From: Nostoc linckia z4
GTDB taxonomy: Bacteria > Cyanobacteriota > Cyanobacteriia > Cyanobacteriales > Nostocaceae
Direction: 5' to 3'
Assembly (NCBI RefSeq): GCF_002608075.1
Contig: NZ_LAHA01000031.1
Coordinates: 3,521-67,520, forward strand
Length of the DNA: 64,000 nucleotides
The translations under genes were made by a program, and so were the position numbers. Below the pieces are notes generated by a model. The model had not been told where the DNA came from, did not search any database, and saw nothing but the letters and a program-made list of their open reading frames with translations. Shown here in pieces: positions 52,271 to 60,896 of this stretch (positions within the stretch are counted from its first letter, which is position 1; each line of letters begins with the position of its first letter).

Positions 52271-53599
52271 TTAAATTTCAGAAGAATTATCTTTGAAATT
52301 GCAAATCTCAATAATATTAGACATGAGATTATCTACAAGATACTCCATAGTGTTTTGGCTAATTGAAGGTTGAGAAAATGCAAAATTCAAAAGCATTTTT
52401 CCTTGGAATGTGGAAACATGAATTGAAAAAACACCTGCAAAAAGACAATTAGAACTGATAAAACTGATTTCTTCGAGTTCAAAATTACCGTAATTTGTGG
52501 GAATATTAATTTTACCAACATTAGAAACAGATACGGTGGCGGCTATTTTTTTTGGATAAATACAACAAAAATTTATCAGATTTTTAGCAATTAAAATCAT
52601 TTTAAAAAGTTCGCCATGCTTTTGACTAGCTTCCAACTGTTGTTTCACTTCTCTAGCTAGTTCCCAAAAGGAACTGTTTGGCTTTATGAGGTGGAATCGC
52701 ATGATAGAAGAGGCTAAAATAGCTAGATTTTTTTGACTAATTTGAGGTTGTAAATGTCTCCTTAAATCAAGATATGATAAGCAATTGACTCGTATATCTT
52801 TTCTCTGACCTTTAGTTATTGTTTTAGCCACAGTCAACATCATGGCAGCACATAACGCATTATGTACTGTCGTATTTTCTTCTCTACAACAATTTACAAA
52901 TTTATGAGTTAATTCTTGGCCAAGTTGTCTGTGGATAATATTGGAACTACGCTTTGCGATAGGCGCATACTTTTCAAAGCCTAATGTTTTTGGCCGGTTC
53001 CAAAGTTCTTTTAATCCAAGCTGCAACAAAAAAAATGCACTATTTATCCTACCTTTCAATCCCTTAGCCCATTGAGGTATTAGTTCTTCAATGGGCGGAA
53101 GTGGAGTTAAACTAGTCACTGAATTAATTTGTTCGCCTGAGACGATTTTTTGGCAAAAAGTTAAAATTTCTGAGTGAAGTTGAATACATGATAAACCATC
53201 TGCGATCGCATGGTGTATTGTTGTCAGTAAATAGTTGATTTTGCTATCACCTAAAACATGCACAATTACCACTCGTAGTAAATGTTTATTACTATCAATT
53301 TTCTGATTGATTTCCTCAGAAACAACTTCTTGCCACTGGTGTTTATCTAACACTTTCACCAGGCGTAAAGGAATATCTGCTGTTCCTTGACTTTGAAAGC
53401 TGAGACTATTTTTCAAACGCACAATTCGACAATTCAGACGGGGATGGCGACACTGAATCATCTCTAAAGCCTGTCTCATAGTTTCTTCATAAATTAGCCC
53501 ATTAATACAGCTAATAGTTACTATGTTCCAGGTTTTAGCACGGCTATTTAAAATTTCCATAGCCTCTTCAAGGCGTCCCAGCTTTCTGTTGTAAATCAT
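52271..53599 (-). CDS. Condensation/acyltransferase-like protein (HHxxxDG superfamily)
   Basis: The 442-aa free-standing protein is of the CoA/ACP-dependent acyltransferase superfamily that includes NRPS condensation domains, PapA5 and alcohol acyltransferases. The active-site motif HHAIADG (residues 129-135) follows TTIHHAI. SNVGKINIP near the C-terminal half corresponds to the second conserved block. It may transfer the finished acyl chain from the ACP to an alcohol or amine. It lies 38 bases downstream of the ACP gene in the same operon. PapA-type ester formation is a plausible but unproven reading. Confidence 0.77.
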   Translation of the reverse strand: MIYNRKLGRLEEAMEILNSRAKTWNIVTISCINGLIYEETMRQALEMIQCRHPRLNCRIVRLKNSLSFQSQGTADIPLRLVKVLDKHQWQEVVSEEINQKIDSNKHLLRVVIVHVLGDSKINYLLTTIHHAIADGLSCIQLHSEILTFCQKIVSGEQINSVTSLTPLPPIEELIPQWAKGLKGRINSAFFLLQLGLKELWNRPKTLGFEKYAPIAKRSSNIIHRQLGQELTHKFVNCCREENTTVHNALCAAMMLTVAKTITKGQRKDIRVNCLSYLDLRRHLQPQISQKNLAILASSIMRFHLIKPNSSFWELAREVKQQLEASQKHGELFKMILIAKNLINFCCIYPKKIAATVSVSNVGKINIPTNYGNFELEEISFISSNCLFAGVFSIHVSTFQGKMLLNFAFSQPSISQNTMEYLVDNLMSNIIEICNFKDNSSEI

Positions 53600-53637
53600 T
53601 TTTATTTTTGATATCAGTTCAAGAACAGCTTTGAAGT

Positions 53638-53949
53638 TTAAATTTCAAAAATTTCTGACTGTGAAGCTTTAGATTCTTCGGCTAAGCGCTGAGATAATGT
53701 TTCAATGGTGGGGTAATGCCATAATAAAATTGGAGATAGTTCAAAACCAAATAATTTCTCGGCTTTGCTCACAAGAAGCATTGCTTGTGCTGACTCTAAA
53801 CCATAACTATCTAAAGGCTGTCGCACATCTATATCTTGAGGTTCGACTCCCAATTGCTCTGCAATATGAGAGACTATCCAAGCTTGAATTTCTTCTGCGG
53901 TATAAGACTGTTTTTTAATTGTTTCAGGAGTAGACTGACTCATGTTCAC
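53638..53949 (-). CDS. Free-standing acyl carrier protein
   Basis: The 103-aa protein contains one PP-binding domain (about 20-92). The phosphopantetheine serine is Ser53 in LDSYGLESAQAMLLV. FGFELSPILLWHYPTIETLSQRL is typical of type I PKS/NRPS-linked ACPs, more than of fatty-acid AcpP. It sits between the ferredoxin and the condensation-like gene, and could hold the substrate during oxygenation or transfer. Confidence 0.9.
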   Translation of the reverse strand: MNMSQSTPETIKKQSYTAEEIQAWIVSHIAEQLGVEPQDIDVRQPLDSYGLESAQAMLLVSKAEKLFGFELSPILLWHYPTIETLSQRLAEESKASQSEIFEI

Positions 53950-54066
53950 ACCTTTAAATTTACGAGAAAGATTGAGTTTGTGCTATTGTTTTTTATCTAA
54001 TTTGGGCACTATTTATTGATGCTCAAAAAAATACACCTATTTAATTGTTGTCAAGTATGTATTTGG

Positions 54067-54354
54067 CTAATTCGCTACCCGAATCTGAATATCACCTTGC
54101 ACTATGCATTGACAAGCTAGGCGCATGTTGGGATTATCTGGAGCCAACACATCAAGTAAAATCTGCTCCTCATCCATCACAGGAGCTAAATTTTCTATGC
54201 CACTTACAACTTCGATGAGACAGGTTCCGCAAGCAACGCTACGACAACCAAAAAAAATTGAACTAGGATGTTCGTCACAAATCTTAGTTAAACGCTGATT
54301 TGCTTCGACTTGTACAGTTTTATCATCATCTTCAAAATGAACAGACACTCTCAT
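54067..54354 (-). CDS. Plant-type 2Fe-2S ferredoxin
   Basis: I choose the ATG at 54354 (95 aa) rather than a GTG 15 codons upstream, because AGGG lies about 10 bases before it. The iron-sulfur ligands fit C-x4-C-x2-C-xn-C: Cys37, Cys42 and Cys45 in FGCRSVACGTC, and Cys81 in RLACQC. It resembles adrenodoxin/photosynthetic-type ferredoxins of oxygenase systems. It lies 94 bases downstream of the AurF-like oxygenase gene and is the likely electron donor to it. Confidence 0.88.
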   Translation of the reverse strand: MRVSVHFEDDDKTVQVEANQRLTKICDEHPSSIFFGCRSVACGTCLIEVVSGIENLAPVMDEEQILLDVLAPDNPNMRLACQCIVQGDIQIRVAN

Positions 54355-54493
54355 TTCTAGATTTACCCTGATTCTGAAAAAAGTTAAACGATTTAGCACT
54401 AAAAAATCAAGAGCCAGAAATTTCCAGTAATCTATCTAAATATTATTGCTATATTCTGCGAGGGAAATTCTGACTCTTGAATTGTGACAATCA

Positions 54494-55792
54494 TTAGGCA
54501 ACTTCCACAAGTTTTTGAATTTCTTTAATTGCCAGAGCATCTTGATAACGCTCATAGCGATTACCTAATTTAGTTTTATTTAATTCTAATCCCAGTTCTT
54601 TAATCAAACGCTCTAGCTGCTGAGATTTGTATTGCCAACTTTTTTGTTCCATGTAACCAATAATATTTCGCCATTTTGGACTTAGCTGTCTCCAAGAATC
54701 AACTAGTTGATTTATATCTACCTGTTTATCAGCTAATTCTTTATGGTGCAGAGACATACGCAGTGAATTTAGCCCAATTCTAGTATCAGTCAATAACATT
54801 CCTTGGGCCGTAAGATCTAATTTCTCTAAATAAGTGGTGAAACTAGCATTAATATAGTCTTCCACAATTATCTGTAGAAAATGTCTCACAAAATCTTGAG
54901 CTTCTGGAGGAGCTACTTTATACAATTCTACCCCTAACTCAAAAGATGTCGTGTAGTGACGTGCTTCATCTGTTAAATGACCTTGATTCAATTCCACAGC
55001 TAATGGTTCATAATCAAAATCTTCAGGAGAATCAAATAAATATGCTTCGCTTTTTTTTAATTCCACATTAGCCATGTACCTATACAACAAAGTAAAACCA
55101 CCCAAGCCACTTTCTTGGACTTTTTCGGCGGGTAGCATTCTCATGGCATCCCCAATCAGAAACCGTAAAACTCGATATGTGAAATTTTTATCTCGCTGCT
55201 GTGTCTCTTCCACTATTTTTTGCAGAAAGCTTTTTCCTTTTTGCAGATTAGACAAAATTCCATAAAAGCTTTCATCAAAAGTAAAACGTGTCTCGAATTT
55301 TTCAAAATCTGATTGGGGTATGACGCCAACAGTTCCATAGAAAAAACTAGGCTCATCAAAGGAACTTTGAATTCCTAATTCTCGACAGACCATATGATAT
55401 ACGGTTCTAAAAGACCAAATATGATCCATTTCTTCATTAGTTTCCTGATGAAGAATCATAAATTCGTCTGAGTAAAGAGCAAATACTTTCTCAGCAATAC
55501 TCATATTAGATATCAAAGAATGATATTCACTATTGGCGACGTACTTATAAAAATTGGCAAAGAAAGTTGCTGATAAAATTGCCTTTTGGCGACGATTAAA
55601 AGAATGTAGATATTCACAAACTGGTACAGGTAAAGGCAGCATTCCAGGATGGGAATAGAGCTTTTCTCCTTGAATACCTTGTTTACTCATAGCTATAGCA
55701 ATGGGTTTTAACTCCAAAGCATGACTATGTGCTTGCTCAAAAAGCCTATTTTGAATTTTCGGAATTCTGCGATCGATTTGAACAGTATTCAT
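54494..55792 (-). CDS. AurF-like diiron oxygenase
   Basis: The 432-aa protein is of the p-aminobenzoate N-oxygenase AurF/CmlI family (ferritin-like). The iron-ligand motifs are ETNEEMDHIW (Glu121 and His124) and TDEARHYTT (Glu276, His279), with Glu117 and Glu89 as further candidates. AurF and CmlI oxidise aryl or alkyl amines to nitro or hydroxylamine groups. The substrate here may be ACP-bound or a released acyl amine; a C-H oxidation cannot be ruled out. It is longer than AurF (about 336 aa). AGGAGG about 8 bases before the ATG is an excellent ribosome site. It is 17 bases from the PfaD gene. Confidence 0.82.
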   Translation of the reverse strand: MNTVQIDRRIPKIQNRLFEQAHSHALELKPIAIAMSKQGIQGEKLYSHPGMLPLPVPVCEYLHSFNRRQKAILSATFFANFYKYVANSEYHSLISNMSIAEKVFALYSDEFMILHQETNEEMDHIWSFRTVYHMVCRELGIQSSFDEPSFFYGTVGVIPQSDFEKFETRFTFDESFYGILSNLQKGKSFLQKIVEETQQRDKNFTYRVLRFLIGDAMRMLPAEKVQESGLGGFTLLYRYMANVELKKSEAYLFDSPEDFDYEPLAVELNQGHLTDEARHYTTSFELGVELYKVAPPEAQDFVRHFLQIIVEDYINASFTTYLEKLDLTAQGMLLTDTRIGLNSLRMSLHHKELADKQVDINQLVDSWRQLSPKWRNIIGYMEQKSWQYKSQQLERLIKELGLELNKTKLGNRYERYQDALAIKEIQKLVEVA

Positions 55793-55809
55793 CTGATTTT
55801 CCTCCTTTA

Positions 55810-57468
55810 TTAAAACTGAATTGGGCGATATTCACTATAGGAAGCAGGCATTTGTAAACCCTGAATTTTTAAACTTTGAATCCGGTATAAAAACGCTGCT
55901 CCAGTCATAATTTGATTAGCAACATCAACTACATGGCGATTTTTAGGATCGGATAAATAAGAACCTCTAACCCAGTCATTGAAGCTACCCATAGCCGGGC
56001 CACACCAGATTTGATAATCCATTTCTCTTCCTTGTTCGCCAAAATTAGACCAACGAGATGATAATCCCAAATACCAGCGAAAAATTAAAGCCATTTTCAG
56101 TTTGGGATTGTTAATAGCTTTGGCTAATTTATCAGGATTGCGTTGAGACAAATAAGTAACTGTTTCTTCCCAAACTGCTGCTAAACTTTTTCGCAAAATT
56201 TGTTTTTCTAATTTGTCTCTTTCTGCTACAGGAATATTTTCGATTGAGTCATAATTTTTGTATAATTCAAACAATTTTTGCGCTCGTAAAGGAAACAAAG
56301 TTCCTCTTTTGAGAACTTGCAGTTTTACTCCCATTTCAAACATATCTGCTGCGGGAGCCATCATCACATCAGCCATCTCGGCTTGAGCCAGCAAATGTTT
56401 TGTATGTTCAGAAGTTCCAGCTTCAATACAAGATTGATTAATTGAGCCAGTCACAACATAAGCAGCCCCCATCATAAACGCAGCTAAGGCTGATTGTGGT
56501 GTGGCGATTCCCCCTGCAACTCCGACTCTAACCGGTTTTTCATAACAATATTTGTTTTGAATCTCATCTCTTAATTCCAAGATTGAAGGTAACAAACAAA
56601 CTAAGGGACGATTATCTGTATGACCGCCAGAATCAGCTTCTGTTGTAATATCATCAGCTACAGGAATTTTTTCAGCTAGCCTTGCTTGTAATTCAGTGAT
56701 TAAACCTTGCTCAACTAATTGTTTTAAAATTTTAGTGGGAGCAGGTTGAAGAAATTTAGTTGCAACTTCTCTGCGAGAAATTTTGGCGATGATTTTATTT
56801 TTGATTTCGATTTGATTAGCTGCATTTAAACCAAGCCCAGCAGCCCGGTAATAGATGATGTTGTCACTCAAATCTAAAAATGCAGAAGCTTCTATTGTTC
56901 TTACCTGATATTTAAGATACAAATCAACTACACCGCGTTCAATAGCAGGTTCGCTAGGACTGTGGAGTAAGTTAAAAGCATAAGGCCCTTCAGGTAAAGC
57001 TTGTTGAATACGGTTAATGGCTCCTTCAACACGACTAGGAGACAAACCACCAGCCCCGAATGAACTTAATATTTTTTCTTTACCAAGAGCAATTACCAGT
57101 TCTTCGGAAGCAATACCTTGAGCCATTGCTCCTGTGGCGTAAGCATATTTTACACCATGAGATTTGAGAAAACTTGAATCGCCTAACTGTTGAGTTGATA
57201 TTGGCGGAACAGCGATTATGATTTCTGCTTGTTCAGTTTTTTCTTGGTTATGAGGATATAAAGAACCTTCGTTAGTCGCACCAATTTTACCTTCGTTTCT
57301 AATAATATAGCAAGGTTTATCTAGATTTAGCAACTTAGATTTTATGCCTGTTTCATGAAAAGATACATAATCTAAAGTGCCCTGCCATATTTGATGAGAA
57401 CGATGGGGAAATTCTGAGATTTTGAGATAATTACCATTTTTATTTAAGACATTATTGGTACTAATCAT
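55810..57468 (-). CDS. PfaD-family trans-acting enoyl reductase
   Basis: The 552-aa protein matches PfaD of polyunsaturated fatty acid synthases (an FMN-dependent nitropropane-dioxygenase-like barrel). VRVGVAGGIATPQSALAAFMMGAAY (split: GVAGGIATPQSALAA, MMGAAYVVTGS), MAPAADMFEMGVKLQVLKRG and LFELYKN are family hallmarks. The N-terminal lead, HQIWQGTLDYVSFH, is also typical. It reduces enoyl-thioesters on the ACPs of the megasynthase. Position between the KS-AT gene and the AurF gene, with gaps of 49 and 17 bases, marks one operon. Similar genes accompany heterocyst glycolipid and PUFA clusters. Confidence 0.93.
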   Translation of the reverse strand: MISTNNVLNKNGNYLKISEFPHRSHQIWQGTLDYVSFHETGIKSKLLNLDKPCYIIRNEGKIGATNEGSLYPHNQEKTEQAEIIIAVPPISTQQLGDSSFLKSHGVKYAYATGAMAQGIASEELVIALGKEKILSSFGAGGLSPSRVEGAINRIQQALPEGPYAFNLLHSPSEPAIERGVVDLYLKYQVRTIEASAFLDLSDNIIYYRAAGLGLNAANQIEIKNKIIAKISRREVATKFLQPAPTKILKQLVEQGLITELQARLAEKIPVADDITTEADSGGHTDNRPLVCLLPSILELRDEIQNKYCYEKPVRVGVAGGIATPQSALAAFMMGAAYVVTGSINQSCIEAGTSEHTKHLLAQAEMADVMMAPAADMFEMGVKLQVLKRGTLFPLRAQKLFELYKNYDSIENIPVAERDKLEKQILRKSLAAVWEETVTYLSQRNPDKLAKAINNPKLKMALIFRWYLGLSSRWSNFGEQGREMDYQIWCGPAMGSFNDWVRGSYLSDPKNRHVVDVANQIMTGAAFLYRIQSLKIQGLQMPASYSEYRPIQF

Positions 57469-57517
57469 GTTTGAGCCTTGTGTCCGGGTTATATAGCTGA
57501 ATAAAAGTATGGAAATC

Positions 57518-60500
57518 TCATTCTTGAAATAACTTTTGATAGCAAGCTATTTGCAACTGAATCATCGCGCTGATTTGTTTGAGTGACTCCTGTCGCAATT
57601 GTAAAAAAACAGCATGGGCTTTGGTCATCTGGGAAGCATTCTCGCTGAGTTTTTGATAAAAAGGACTGCGTAAATTCAATAACTGGGATTGCTCGTCAAC
57701 TGTATAACTGGTGAAGTTATATTGATGATTTTCTGCTATTACTGTGCGATTTTCCTGAGTGGGTGATTTTTCTACGGTCTGCAAATTGTTTTCTTTTAGC
57801 AATAACTGAGTAGATTGACTACTTTTGGGAAGATTTATTTGTTCTGAAACATTCTCTAATTCTTGAGAAAAATTTTCCGCATTTTTGATGGGAGCTTCTG
57901 TAAAATAAGCATTCATTGGCGTTGATTCCTTGAACTCTGGTAGTGTATATTGCTGTTGTTTGGCATTAACAGAAGGATGCAAATTGATATCTCGAACAAG
58001 TTTGTGATTGTTCTTTTTTAAAAATGTGTAATTAACATTACTGCTGTCTAAAGTTATATTGGCAATTTTAGACTGGCTGTTGGGGAGATTTTTTTGTAAG
58101 GGAGAATATAGTGATGATAAATCTAGATGAACTCCATAACTGAGGAGTTTTGCTAAAGCTTTAATCAAGGAAGTATGATCGTCTATACCTCTTTTATTAA
58201 GTGTGACTGTCAGGTGTTGTTTTTCGTTGAGGACTTTATCAATCCATCGAGAACAGTTACTACCTGCGCCTACTTCAATAAATATGTTGAAACCATCTTG
58301 ATAAACGCGATTAATTAACTGAGGAAAATTAAGCTGTTGACAGAGGTTTTTAGCAAGATTGTGAGCAACAGAATGACTGTCTAGTTTAATGGGTTTATAC
58401 TCAGCTGCGGAATAAAAGATAGTCTCTGATACGTTTTGGGTAGGTAATGTATTTAATCTCACAAGTTCATCGTACTCAGAACACATTGGTTCGCAGTGAA
58501 TCACATGAGTGAAAGGAGCAGAAAAGGCATCACAATTAAGATTGTTGATTACCCGTTGACACCCTTGGATATCACCAGCGATCGCCACTTCTTCTGTAGT
58601 ATTAATTAAAGGCAAATAAACTCGCTTTTCATGTTTAATTGCTTCTCTCACACGAGACACTGGACACATAACAATATAGTTACGCCAGAAATCTTCATCT
58701 TTTTCATCTTCTGCTGGAGATAATCCCCAATAATCCCGCACAGCATTTTTTGGCCCAGATAACCTTGTCTTCAATAAAGATGATGAATTAAAGCCTTCAC
58801 TACCTTCTTGAAACTGAGTCCACACACCTTGAGCCAACATCATACTAATTTCGCCCAAGCTATAACCAAAAGCACATTCAGCCTTTAGTTGAAAGTAATT
58901 TTTCAAAATCGCTGTCATCAGTCCAGCACAGGCCATTTCTGATTCCAATACTGCTACTGAATCATTGAGAAATTGTTTTTCTAAAACTTCTAATTGCCTA
59001 TTGGATAATCTTTGTAAACTGCGGGGATAAATCAGCTTTTCTACGTTGGCTACACGCTTATAAATGCTACCAATGAGGGGGTCATCATAAAGTTGAGGAA
59101 ACAAACGAAACAAATTTCGACCTATTCCCAAATAAGCACTAAAAGCACCAGGATAAACGAAAGCAACTTTAGCTTTTTCTTTCAGTGGTTTAGCTGTAAA
59201 ATAACTACCTAAAGGAGTTTGCCAATCTTTCCCAGTCTCGAAGGCATTAGTAATACCTTTGAGGGAATGCTGAATTTCTCGTTGCAATTCATCTTCATTG
59301 TGTCCGAGAATTGCTACAACATAAGTCGCCGGTTGACGCTGTTGAAAAGTTGCAAAAGTCTCGCTAGCAGCAGCAGAAAGGGAAGAACAATTTTTAAGAG
59401 TTTCTTGGAGATTGTCGATTTCTGTTAATAAACTTGCTTGGTCGTCAGCAGCGATCGCAAATAAATAATAAGGCATTTGCTCTAAATATTTGCTGCTATA
59501 ATGCTTCTGACTAACTTCCTCAGACAAAATTAAATGTGCATAGCTACCGTCTACCTCAATTCCATTAATGGCAGCAATTCTTTTAATACTTCCTTTTTCT
59601 AGAAACCAAGGTTTTGATTCAGTGGCCACATAAAAAGGACTACCTTGCCAAACCTCTGGCATTTTAGGTTTAGACCAATTGGGAACTGCGGGAATATAGC
59701 GATGATATAAACACAATGCTGTTTTGATTAAACTTACTATTCCCGATACAGCATAGGTATGACCGATATTTGCTTTGACACTGCCAATTGCACAAGTTAA
59801 ATTGACTTCGGATGTACGATAGGCCGCAATCAAACCTTTAATTTCTAACTCATCTTCCTGGGGAATTCCACTACCAACAACTTCTAAATAATTAATTTCT
59901 TTTGGTTTGATATTTGCCAATTCCAAAGCGAACTGACAAGCTTGTGTAACTGCTGCTTGGGGACTGGCATTGATTGAATTTTCCACGAGACTGAGGGCGT
60001 CAATTGTTGCATAGATGCGATCGTTTTCTTGTTTTGCTGTTTCGTGGAGTTTTAAAACCACAGCCGCCGCACCTTCACCTACTATCCAACCATTGACATT
60101 TTCATCGAAACTGAGAGTGTTTACCCCCGTGTTGACTTTTGTAATTTGATTTCGGCAAAAAACACTAGTGCCATCCCCAGCCAACTCCACCGCACCAATT
60201 AAAACAGCGTCTACTTCTTTAATAGCCAGTAATTTTTGTCCGAGTTCTAAGGCTTTGAAAACAGAATTTTCTCTGGCACTTAATGTAAAGACTGGGCCAG
60301 CAAAATTCCACAATTTAGAAATATAATTAGCTAAATTGTTTTCGATGTAACTTTGATTAACTTCCGTTTCTGGAAGTTGAGGAAAAATCAATTCTGTAGC
60401 CGTCACCAAAATAATTGCTATTCTTGTTCCTTGAGGAAGTGCGGCATCTTTCAAAGTGCGATCGGCTACCTCAAGCATCAACAAATCTTGAGGATTAAAA

Positions 60501-60787
60501 TTGTCTACTGTTTCTGGTGCAATTCCCAAACGCAAAGTATCAATTTCAAAATCTTGGATGTATGCGCCTAATGGTGCGAAATCTTGGTGTAAATTAGAGT
60601 TTTTTAATAACTCTTGTTGTGTTTCTATTCCTTGCCATCGCTGGGGAGGTATGGAAATAAAATGTTGAGTTCCTTCAAAAATACTACGTTCAAAGATATC
60701 TAATCCATTACAACCACCGCCTAAATAGCAATTCATTCCCACAATCGCTATTTTAGGAATTTTATTTCTGGCAAATTCTTCCATCAC
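57518..60787 (-). CDS. PfaB/HglC-like KS-AT polyketide synthase subunit with degenerate KS
   Basis: The 1089-aa protein has an N-terminal ketosynthase-like domain (about 10-420), an acyltransferase (about 535-850; FVYPGAF and GYSLGEI with Ser643) and a low-complexity tail with a final helix (about 1040-1085). In the KS the active-site Cys segment reads FTLSARENSVFKAL, so Cys is replaced near Glu173; the first catalytic His (VEAHGTGT) is LEVVGSGI, but the second, NIGHTYAVSG (His343), remains. It cannot condense in the usual way. Start: GTG 60787 or ATG 60784, after GAGGA. It follows the PfaA/HglE-like gene by 109 bases and is 49 bases before PfaD. Confidence 0.88.
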   Translation of the reverse strand: MMEEFARNKIPKIAIVGMNCYLGGGCNGLDIFERSIFEGTQHFISIPPQRWQGIETQQELLKNSNLHQDFAPLGAYIQDFEIDTLRLGIAPETVDNFNPQDLLMLEVADRTLKDAALPQGTRIAIILVTATELIFPQLPETEVNQSYIENNLANYISKLWNFAGPVFTLSARENSVFKALELGQKLLAIKEVDAVLIGAVELAGDGTSVFCRNQITKVNTGVNTLSFDENVNGWIVGEGAAAVVLKLHETAKQENDRIYATIDALSLVENSINASPQAAVTQACQFALELANIKPKEINYLEVVGSGIPQEDELEIKGLIAAYRTSEVNLTCAIGSVKANIGHTYAVSGIVSLIKTALCLYHRYIPAVPNWSKPKMPEVWQGSPFYVATESKPWFLEKGSIKRIAAINGIEVDGSYAHLILSEEVSQKHYSSKYLEQMPYYLFAIAADDQASLLTEIDNLQETLKNCSSLSAAASETFATFQQRQPATYVVAILGHNEDELQREIQHSLKGITNAFETGKDWQTPLGSYFTAKPLKEKAKVAFVYPGAFSAYLGIGRNLFRLFPQLYDDPLIGSIYKRVANVEKLIYPRSLQRLSNRQLEVLEKQFLNDSVAVLESEMACAGLMTAILKNYFQLKAECAFGYSLGEISMMLAQGVWTQFQEGSEGFNSSSLLKTRLSGPKNAVRDYWGLSPAEDEKDEDFWRNYIVMCPVSRVREAIKHEKRVYLPLINTTEEVAIAGDIQGCQRVINNLNCDAFSAPFTHVIHCEPMCSEYDELVRLNTLPTQNVSETIFYSAAEYKPIKLDSHSVAHNLAKNLCQQLNFPQLINRVYQDGFNIFIEVGAGSNCSRWIDKVLNEKQHLTVTLNKRGIDDHTSLIKALAKLLSYGVHLDLSSLYSPLQKNLPNSQSKIANITLDSSNVNYTFLKKNNHKLVRDINLHPSVNAKQQQYTLPEFKESTPMNAYFTEAPIKNAENFSQELENVSEQINLPKSSQSTQLLLKENNLQTVEKSPTQENRTVIAENHQYNFTSYTVDEQSQLLNLRSPFYQKLSENASQMTKAHAVFLQLRQESLKQISAMIQLQIACYQKLFQE

Positions 60788-60896
60788 CTATGTCCTCAAG
60801 CTGATTTATGGATTTTTTGGTGTTGCTGAATCTAGGAAAATATCACCAAAAGGTAGAAAGATTCAGCAACCTCCGTTTTGTAGTTGCGGATTTTAT

